A stretch of 64,000 nucleotides of DNA from NCBI GenBank assembly GCA_902593165.1, contig CACJHI010000008.1, positions 1 through 64,000 on the forward strand, read 5' to 3'. The position numbers were made by a program, and so were the translations under genes. This stretch comes from an uncultured Bacteroidota bacterium (GTDB taxonomy: Bacteria > Bacteroidota > Bacteroidia > Flavobacteriales > Flavobacteriaceae). The notes beneath the pieces are model-generated. The model did not search any database. It was not told the DNA's origin and saw only the letters and a program-made list of their open reading frames with translations. This document shows positions 17,712 through 24,207 of the stretch, one piece after another (within the stretch, counting starts at the first letter, position 1; every line of letters begins with the position of its first letter).

Positions 17712-19027
17712 CCAAGAAGCATACCAACAAAAGTTGCAGATAATAGTGAAACAAGTGTTCCCGCTATCATGGCTTTGAAACCTAATTCAGTTAATAATTT
17801 TGATTTACCCGGGGCTAATATTCCGATTCCCCCTATTTGAATTCCAATTGAGGCAAAGTTTGCAAACCCACATAGCATAATAGTTGCCATAATTACAGAC
17901 TTTTGATAGGTTAGATGAAGAGTACTAGTTATATCTTTAAGACTAGCTAATTCAATATATGCAACAAACTCACTTGCTGCAAGTTTGACCCCTAGAAGCT
18001 GTCCCATAAGAGTTATATCTTCTCTGGCAACACCAATTAGCCACATTAAAGGAGCAAATAAATACCCTAATATTAATTCAAGAGAAAAAGAATCATAGAT
18101 TGTATTATTTTCAATCCATACATTTAAGCCAAAAATCTCAGCTAATTGAAAGAAAACACCATTTACAAGCGCAATAAGAGCAAGGAATACAAGCAACATT
18201 GCACCAACATTAACAGCCATTTTAATCCCGTCTCTAGTACCGTTTGTTATTGCTGATAGTAAATTTGTACCTGTAATCTCAGTGCTTATCTCTATTTCTT
18301 TGTTTACTTCCTCAGTTTGAGGAAACATTATTTTTGAAATAACAATTGCACCAGGAGCTGCCATTACTGAGGCAATAATTAAGTTTTTAGCTACTTCTAT
18401 TCTTTGAGAAGGATCATCACCTCCAAGAAATCCAATGTATGCAGCTAGAACGCTACCTGCTACAGTTGCCATACCACCTGTCATTAACAGAAAATATTCA
18501 GATCTGTTCATCTTATCAAGGTATCCCTTAACTAGAAGAGGAGCTTCAGTCTGTCCTAAAAAAATATTACCAGCTACTGCTAAACTTTCTTGACCAGATA
18601 TATTTAAAAGTTTTGTGAGCATCCAAGCTAAACTAGAAACAATTTTTTGAATAATTCGATAGTAATATAGTACTGATGTTAGAGCAGAAAAGAAAATAAT
18701 AACAGGAAGAACTTGAAATACAAATATCTCACCATACTTAGAGGAGTCTGCTAGTTCTCCAAAAAGAATTCTGGAGCCTTGATTTGTATATGTTACTATT
18801 GCCAGAAAACCTTGACCAATTTTTTCAAAAATCATTCTAACAAAATCAACTTTTAGAACGGCAATAGCTATAAGGAATTGACTTGAAATACCAATTATAA
18901 TGGTCTTCCAATCAATTTTCCTTTTATTATTACTAAGTAAAAATGCAATCAAAATAATTGAGCTTAAGCCTATTACCCCCCTTATGATTGACATTATTGA
19001 AATTCCTTCGTGTGGAATTAATTCCAT
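17708..19027 (-). CDS. Concentrative nucleoside transporter (NupC/CNT family)
   Basis: A 439-residue inner-membrane transporter importing nucleosides with Na+ or H+. The CNT signature regions are clear: FLGQTEAPLLVKGYL (about 155-169), GGMATVAGSVLAAYIGFLGG (about 183-202), and the C-terminal FANFASIGIQIGGIGILAPG. Length and topology are normal. It is monocistronic, divergent from the GH16 gene and convergent with the SSS transporter. Salvage of nucleosides from sea water or detritus is the likely role. Confidence 0.93.
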   Translation of the reverse strand: MELIPHEGISIMSIIRGVIGLSSIILIAFLLSNNKRKIDWKTIIIGISSQFLIAIAVLKVDFVRMIFEKIGQGFLAIVTYTNQGSRILFGELADSSKYGEIFVFQVLPVIIFFSALTSVLYYYRIIQKIVSSLAWMLTKLLNISGQESLAVAGNIFLGQTEAPLLVKGYLDKMNRSEYFLLMTGGMATVAGSVLAAYIGFLGGDDPSQRIEVAKNLIIASVMAAPGAIVISKIMFPQTEEVNKEIEISTEITGTNLLSAITNGTRDGIKMAVNVGAMLLVFLALIALVNGVFFQLAEIFGLNVWIENNTIYDSFSLELILGYLFAPLMWLIGVAREDITLMGQLLGVKLAASEFVAYIELASLKDITSTLHLTYQKSVIMATIMLCGFANFASIGIQIGGIGILAPGKSKLLTELGFKAMIAGTLVSLLSATFVGMLLG

Positions 19028-19035
19028 TAAAATAG

Positions 19036-19068
19036 TTTTACTAAAAATAATAAATATTATTAGCTTTG
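19036..19068 (+). promoter_or_regulatory. Candidate Bacteroidetes promoter for the GH16 operon
   Basis: A full -7 match TAGCTTTG at 19061-19068 (consensus TAnnTTTG) is preceded, 20 bases upstream, by TTTT at 19036-19039 in the -33 position (consensus TTTG). The ATG at 19089 leaves a short leader of about 15 bases. Confidence 0.45.
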
Positions 19069-19088
19069 GGTTAGATTTTACTTTATAT

Positions 19089-20078
19089 ATGAAAACCTAC
19101 TTTAATTCAGTCTTTTTTGTTCTGTTTTTATTAATCTCATGCGGTGGATCTAAATCTGATGTCAATGATTCTTATTTGTCAGGGAGCGTAAACCAAAACA
19201 CAAACCAAAACACAAACCTAAATCAAGGAAGCAATAACACTCAAGGAAGCAACTCTTCAAATCAAACAACTACGACTTATGCTTATGGTAACGATTTAGT
19301 TTGGAGTGATGAATTTGATGAAGATTCATCATTTGGAGCCCCAGCTGTTTCTCCAGATAGATGGAATATTGAAACCGTGGCTCCAGACAATGGTAGCTGG
19401 TACAACGGAGAGTTACAATATTATACAGATAAACAAGATAATATTAAAGTTGAAGATGGTCTTTTGAAAATTACAGCCAAAAGAGAGGACTTCCAAGGTA
19501 AACTATATACTTCTGCTAGAATAAACACACAAGATAAATTTGAATTTACATATGGTCGAGTTGAGATGAAAGCAAAACTTCCTAATTGGGAAGGAATGTG
19601 GCCAGCATTTTGGATGCTTGGTGCAAATATAGACGATGTTAGTTGGCCTAATTGTGGAGAGCTAGATATATTAGAACATGGAGATTATGTAAAAGATAGT
19701 ACAAGCAATGATCCAGGACTGATTTCTTCAGCTGTTCATTATGGCCCTCAAGATTACTCGAGACAAGCTACATATGTCCCAGATAAAATCTTTTTTGATA
19801 CTGGCCAAGAAAGATTTATTAGAGCTGAAAAAATTATTGATAATCCATTTGAAGAATTTCATACTTATGCAATCCAATGGGCCCCCGATAAAATTCAATT
19901 TTTTGTTGATGAAGAAATGTATTTTGAATATCCAATGCAATCTCAACATTCACCATTTGACAAACCATTTTTCTTACTATTAAACCTTGCTGTTGGTGGA
20001 CATTGGACTGACGGTTATGTAGCCCCAGGATTTACTGATGCAACTTATGAAATTGATTATGTTAGGGTATATCAATAA
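19089..20078 (+). CDS. GH16 family beta-glucanase (laminarinase-like) lipoprotein
   Basis: A 329-residue glycoside hydrolase family 16 enzyme, expected to cut beta-1,3 (or mixed-linkage) glucan such as algal laminarin. The signal peptide ends in lipobox LISC (Cys18), then an Asn/Gln/Thr-rich linker (about 30-62), then the catalytic domain. The active site is ELDILEH (Glu191 nucleophile, Asp193, Glu196 acid/base). Carbohydrate-binding aromatics are seen in MWPAFWMLG. A longer in-frame ORF begins at 18900 inside the divergent nucleoside transporter, but the lipoprotein signal fixes the start at 19089. The next gene, a TonB receptor, starts inside its 3' end. Confidence 0.92.
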   Translation: MKTYFNSVFFVLFLLISCGGSKSDVNDSYLSGSVNQNTNQNTNLNQGSNNTQGSNSSNQTTTTYAYGNDLVWSDEFDEDSSFGAPAVSPDRWNIETVAPDNGSWYNGELQYYTDKQDNIKVEDGLLKITAKREDFQGKLYTSARINTQDKFEFTYGRVEMKAKLPNWEGMWPAFWMLGANIDDVSWPNCGELDILEHGDYVKDSTSNDPGLISSAVHYGPQDYSRQATYVPDKIFFDTGQERFIRAEKIIDNPFEEFHTYAIQWAPDKIQFFVDEEMYFEYPMQSQHSPFDKPFFLLLNLAVGGHWTDGYVAPGFTDATYEIDYVRVYQ

Positions 20079-22062
20079 ACTATTTTTACTAGTTCCCTTT
20101 TTTGTTTTCAGCAATTTGCAAGACTCCATCCAAATTATAGATCTTGAAAATGTAGTTGTTAAATCAACCAGAATTAATACAACTCAAAAGCAAGCGCCTT
20201 TATCAGTTACTCTAAAAAGTTTTAGTGAGGATAAGAACTTTAGTTCTCAATCTTCATTTTCTGATTTTATTAAAAATACGCCTGGTGTGTTTACAACTTC
20301 ATCAAACAACTTCTCTCAAGACATGAGGATTTCAATAAGAGGATTTGGTGCAAGATCTGCATTTGGTATAAGAGGAATAAAATTGATAGTTGATGGGATT
20401 CCAGAGACAACTCCTGATGGACAAAGTCAATTAGATAACCTTCCACTAGGGTTAATCTCAAATATAGAAATACTAAGAGGTCCAAACGCAAATTTATATG
20501 GCAATTCATCAGGCGGAGTAATAAGCATCAATACTTTGACTAATCCAAATGATAAATTTTATAGAACTTCAGGAATTTTCGGTGCATATCAATATCAATC
20601 AATTCAAAGAACAAGAGTTTTGGACTGGAAAAATTCCAACCTAATAATTCACTATGATAAACGAAGATCCAATGGGTATAGAGATCAAAGTAATTACAAA
20701 ACTTCAATACTCAATCTTAGATATATTAATGAGTTAGATCAGCATAATAAGATTGTTTGGCAAATAAACTATACTGATAGTCCATATGCCTACGATCCAG
20801 GTGGTCTAAAGCTCAGTGAAGTGGAAGAAAATCGAAGAAAAGCAAGAAAAAATAATATTGATTATGATACATATGAAAAGGTAAAGCATTTAAAAACAGG
20901 TATATCATGGAATTATAAGAAAAGTGATAATTCCTTTTTTGACAGCTATTTCTTTTATCAGCAGAGAGATTTTTACTCAAAACTACCTTTTAATTTTGGC
21001 GGGATCATATCAATAGACAGGAATTACTATGGATTTGGAACAAAATTTACAAGAAATAAAAATCTTGAGAGTAGAAACAACACCTTCGTCATGGGTATTG
21101 ACCATTTGAGTCAGTCAGATGATAGAAAAAGATTTAAAAATAACTTTGGATTAAAAGGAGATAGAACTCTTAGTCAAATGGAAAACTTTGATACAACAGG
21201 CATTTATCTTGTTAGTCAAACTAATTTTAATTCAGGGCTTCTTTTAAGATATGGGATTAGATATGATATAAATTCTATTGGAATTGACTCAAATAATAAA
21301 GTACATCTCGATAAGATTAATCCTTCTCTAGGACTATCATATTCAATCAATTCATCGGATAATATTTTCTTCTCATTTGGAACAAGCTTTGAAACACCAA
21401 CCTTGAATGAGTTATCAAATAATCCTGATGGAAGTGGATTCAACAGGGATTTAAAATCCAACAATGCTGTAAACTATGAAATTGGATGGAGAAAATCATT
21501 GTCAAACATAGCATTTGAAGCCGTAGCATACATAACAAATTCAGATAATGAAATTTTACCCTACGAGATTGAACTATTTCCAGGTAAAAACTTTTACAGA
21601 AATGTAGGTTCGACATTAAGACAAGGGGTTGAGATAAGTTCTTCGGTTTCTTTTCAGGGTGGATTGTTTAATTTCAGCTACACATTAAGTAAAAATAGAT
21701 TTAAAGATTTTATTCTAGACGGGAATGACCTTTCAGAAAATTTAATTCCTGGTATTCCAAGTCAAATGCTAGATTTGGAGCTTTTACTTAAATTATCCAG
21801 AAAAAGGACTTTGATATTAACTAATCGTCTTACAGGAGAAAGATATGCTGATAATCTTAACGAGACTCTTGTTAATTCATATAATATTTTTAATGTTAAA
21901 TATTCAAAAGAGATTTTCAAACAAAGTGCATTCTCTTTAGGAGTTAATAATCTTTTTAATGAAGAATTTTATGATAACATAAGGATAAATGCCTTTGGAA
22001 AAAGATACTATGAGCCAGCTCCAAAAAGAAATTTCTATTTTGGTATTAATTTTTCATTTTGA
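20059..22062 (+). CDS. TonB-dependent outer-membrane receptor
   Basis: A 667-residue outer-membrane receptor: a signal peptide (about 1-18), a plug domain beginning at LENVVVKSTRIN and including SIRGFGARSAFGIRGIKLIV and IEILRGPNANLYGNSSGG, then a 22-strand-type barrel ending in the aromatic FYFGINFSF. It lacks the N-terminal carboxypeptidase-regulatory domain of SusC proteins and no SusD follows, so it looks like a siderophore/cofactor-type receptor. I choose the ATG at 20059 (20-base overlap with GH16); an earlier ATG at 20038 adds seven residues. It is operonic with the GH16 enzyme and the PqqB-like hydrolase. Ligand unknown. Confidence 0.88.
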   Translation: MLGYINKLFLLVPFFVFSNLQDSIQIIDLENVVVKSTRINTTQKQAPLSVTLKSFSEDKNFSSQSSFSDFIKNTPGVFTTSSNNFSQDMRISIRGFGARSAFGIRGIKLIVDGIPETTPDGQSQLDNLPLGLISNIEILRGPNANLYGNSSGGVISINTLTNPNDKFYRTSGIFGAYQYQSIQRTRVLDWKNSNLIIHYDKRRSNGYRDQSNYKTSILNLRYINELDQHNKIVWQINYTDSPYAYDPGGLKLSEVEENRRKARKNNIDYDTYEKVKHLKTGISWNYKKSDNSFFDSYFFYQQRDFYSKLPFNFGGIISIDRNYYGFGTKFTRNKNLESRNNTFVMGIDHLSQSDDRKRFKNNFGLKGDRTLSQMENFDTTGIYLVSQTNFNSGLLLRYGIRYDINSIGIDSNNKVHLDKINPSLGLSYSINSSDNIFFSFGTSFETPTLNELSNNPDGSGFNRDLKSNNAVNYEIGWRKSLSNIAFEAVAYITNSDNEILPYEIELFPGKNFYRNVGSTLRQGVEISSSVSFQGGLFNFSYTLSKNRFKDFILDGNDLSENLIPGIPSQMLDLELLLKLSRKRTLILTNRLTGERYADNLNETLVNSYNIFNVKYSKEIFKQSAFSLGVNNLFNEEFYDNIRINAFGKRYYEPAPKRNFYFGINFSF

Positions 22063-22973
22063 TTAGAATTTTAAAATTTTTATCGATTTTTTTGTTTACC
22101 ATACCTATTTATACTCAGTCCGAGTATATATATATTCTTGGTAATACTCAGGATGCAGGTATGCCTCACATAGGGTGTAAGCATAAGTTTTGCCTGGATA
22201 ATTTTACCAAATATGAGGAGTATTATGTAACCTCAATTGCAGTTGTTAATAAAGAAAAAAAGAAATATATCCTTTTTGAAGCAACACCGGATATTACCTA
22301 TCAGTTAAACTATCTTAAGGATAATATTTTTCAAGAATTTATTCTTCCAGAAGCTATATACATAACCCATGCTCACATTGGACACTATACTGGTCTAATG
22401 TATTTTGGTAGAGAAGCATTAGGCTCAAAAAATCTTTTAGTTAAGGTTCTTCCTAAAATGAGTAATTTTTTGAAAACAAACGGTCCATGGAGTCAACTAG
22501 TTAACTTAAACAATATTCAAATTCAAAATATAAAATTTGATGTAAGCAATTCGGAGTTGAGCAATATTGGCGTAACTCCAATTCAAGTTCCCCACAGAGA
22601 TGAGTATTCTGAGACCGCAGGTTATATCATAAAGGGTAAAAATAAAAAAGCATTATTTATCCCAGATATAGATAAATGGGAGAAATGGGATAAAAACTTG
22701 AAGGATCTAGTTCAGGATTTTGATTATTTATTATTAGATGCCACTTTCTATGATTCTAAGGAGATAAACAGAGATATCAGTGAAATCCCTCATCCATTAG
22801 TGTCCGAAACCATTAATTTTCTTAATAGTTTAAGCAAAGAGAATAAGAGTAAGGTTTACTTTATCCATATGAATCATACTAACTCTATGTTAAGCCCTAA
22901 TAGTGATTTATCAAAATCAATTATTAACAAAGGTTTTAACATTGCAAGACTTGGACAAAAGCTATACCTGTAA
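22059..22973 (+). CDS. Exported metallo-beta-lactamase-fold hydrolase, PqqB-like
   Basis: A 304-residue MBL-fold protein with a signal peptide (about 1-20, IYTQS). The metal site is H104-x-H106-x-x-H109 (THAHIGHYTG) with a later PHRDEYSETAGY and a C-terminal HMNHT. The N-terminal LGNTQDAGMPHIGC plus C40 and C45 recall PqqB-type proteins, which carry a Cys-bound structural zinc. No other pqq genes are present, so pyrroloquinoline quinone synthesis is not implied. The start is TTG in a TTGA overlap with the receptor stop (22059-22062), so translation is coupled. An extracytoplasmic role linked to the receptor ligand is inferred. Confidence 0.75.
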   Translation: MIRILKFLSIFLFTIPIYTQSEYIYILGNTQDAGMPHIGCKHKFCLDNFTKYEEYYVTSIAVVNKEKKKYILFEATPDITYQLNYLKDNIFQEFILPEAIYITHAHIGHYTGLMYFGREALGSKNLLVKVLPKMSNFLKTNGPWSQLVNLNNIQIQNIKFDVSNSELSNIGVTPIQVPHRDEYSETAGYIIKGKNKKALFIPDIDKWEKWDKNLKDLVQDFDYLLLDATFYDSKEINRDISEIPHPLVSETINFLNSLSKENKSKVYFIHMNHTNSMLSPNSDLSKSIINKGFNIARLGQKLYL

Positions 22974-22977
22974 CCCT

Positions 22978-24042
22978 TTAAGATTGCAGTCTAGCTGCTA
23001 TTTCTTGAACCTCATCAAGAACTCTGAGTAGGTTTCCACCCCATAACTTTGCTATTTCAGATTCGCTGTAACCTCTCTCTCTAAGTGCAGAAGTAATATT
23101 CATGGTCTCAGAAGCGTCATTCCATCCAACAATTCCTCCACCACCGTCAAAGTCAGAGCTTATTCCAACATGATCGATTCCAATCTTTTCTACCATGTAA
23201 TCTATATGATCCATAAAATCATCCATATTTGCAGGAGGATCCTCACGATCAGTTAAAAAGAAACCCAGGGCTGTAGTTTGAATAACACCACCATTTTCCT
23301 TTATCCAGTTGAGCTGCTCGTCATCAACATTTCTTGGATGGTCTCTAAGAGCGCGAGCTGATGAATGAGATGCAATTATTGGTGCTTTACTTAATTCTGC
23401 CATTTGTCTTATTGCCTCTTTTGAAGGATGTGATATATCAATCATTATTCCGTAGTAGTTTAATAGCTCAACAACTTCTTTGCCTAGTTCACTTAAGCCA
23501 TTGTAAATGGCAGTGCCATCAAATTCTCCAGTATTTGAATCAGAGAACTGACTGTGACCATTGTGTGTAAGGGATACATATCTAGCCCCTCTTTCCCAAA
23601 ACTTTTTTACATTAGAAGTATCAAGACCCATAGAATAGGCGTTTTCAACCCCTATCATTATGACTTTCTTGCCTTTTGCAAGTATTGTTCTCACATCATC
23701 TGAGTTAAGGGCAAGTTCAACCTGATCAGGTGCATATACATTTACTAAACGATCAATTGCATCAAACTTAGAGATAGCATTTTCATAAGCAGCTTCATAC
23801 CCTTCCTCGTTAAGCTCACCTTGAGCAGTATATACGACCAGCCAGGCTACATCAAGCCCTCCTTCTATCATATTAGGCAGATTAAACTGCGTATCTGTTT
23901 TCATTGTATAGTTAAGAGAGTCAGTAAAATTCTTAACATTTATATCTATATGAGTATCGATTGTTATTATTGGCTCTACAGGATTATTACATCCGGTAAT
24001 TGTTATTGATATAATTAAGGCAAAAAGTAAGTTTTTATTCAT
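22978..24042 (-). CDS. Membrane dipeptidase (M19, renal dipeptidase-like) lipoprotein
   Basis: A 354-residue zinc peptidase that splits dipeptides, including those with a D-residue at the C-terminal position. The signal peptide ends in lipobox ITGC. Metal and catalytic motifs: DTHID (29-33), a Glu in GVENAYS, SLTHNGHSQFSD, DISHPS, and IASHSSARAL, followed by GISSDFDGGGG. Full length for M19. Anchored facing the periplasm it would supply amino acids (possibly D-amino acids) to transporters such as the AGCS protein, and D-Glu to the dgc pair; these links are inferred. Divergent from the large surface lipoprotein gene. Confidence 0.93.
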   Translation of the reverse strand: MNKNLLFALIISITITGCNNPVEPIITIDTHIDINVKNFTDSLNYTMKTDTQFNLPNMIEGGLDVAWLVVYTAQGELNEEGYEAAYENAISKFDAIDRLVNVYAPDQVELALNSDDVRTILAKGKKVIMIGVENAYSMGLDTSNVKKFWERGARYVSLTHNGHSQFSDSNTGEFDGTAIYNGLSELGKEVVELLNYYGIMIDISHPSKEAIRQMAELSKAPIIASHSSARALRDHPRNVDDEQLNWIKENGGVIQTTALGFFLTDREDPPANMDDFMDHIDYMVEKIGIDHVGISSDFDGGGGIVGWNDASETMNITSALRERGYSESEIAKLWGGNLLRVLDEVQEIAARLQS

Positions 24043-24107
24043 TTTTTAAGTTTTAATTAACTTTTTATTTATCTAATAATCAGTTAGTTATAATATTTTA
24101 TTAATCT

Positions 24108-24125
24108 TTGGCACAGTATTTGCTT
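24108..24125 (+). promoter_or_regulatory. Sigma-54 (RpoN) type -24/-12 promoter
   Basis: The sequence TTGGCACAGTATTTGCTT matches the sigma-54 consensus TGGCAC-N5-TTGCW at every fixed position, with the invariant GG (24110-24111) and GC (24122-24123) exactly ten bases apart. The predicted start of transcription is near 24135, giving a leader of about 73 bases before the ATG at 24208. I found no second match to this pattern in the window. Confidence 0.65.
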
Positions 24126-24207
24126 ATGTGTGTGTGTACATTTAATATGTAACATGAACGTTCATATGAAAAATACAAAACTTAAATATAAATTAAATTT
24201 TAAAACA

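Noticed and set aside
18900-19088. Longer start for the GH16 gene at 18900
   Set aside because: It would run inside the opposite nucleoside transporter gene, and the lipoprotein signal peptide plainly begins at 19089.
19089-22062. Classic polysaccharide utilisation locus
   Set aside because: No SusD gene, and the TonB receptor lacks the SusC-type N-terminal domain.
22059-22973. PQQ biosynthesis
   Set aside because: Only a PqqB-like fold is seen; it has a signal peptide and no pqqA, C, D or E neighbours.
24130-24207. ATG at 24130 as the start of the large lipoprotein
   Set aside because: It falls upstream of, or at, the predicted transcription start and would bury the lipoprotein signal peptide that begins at 24208.
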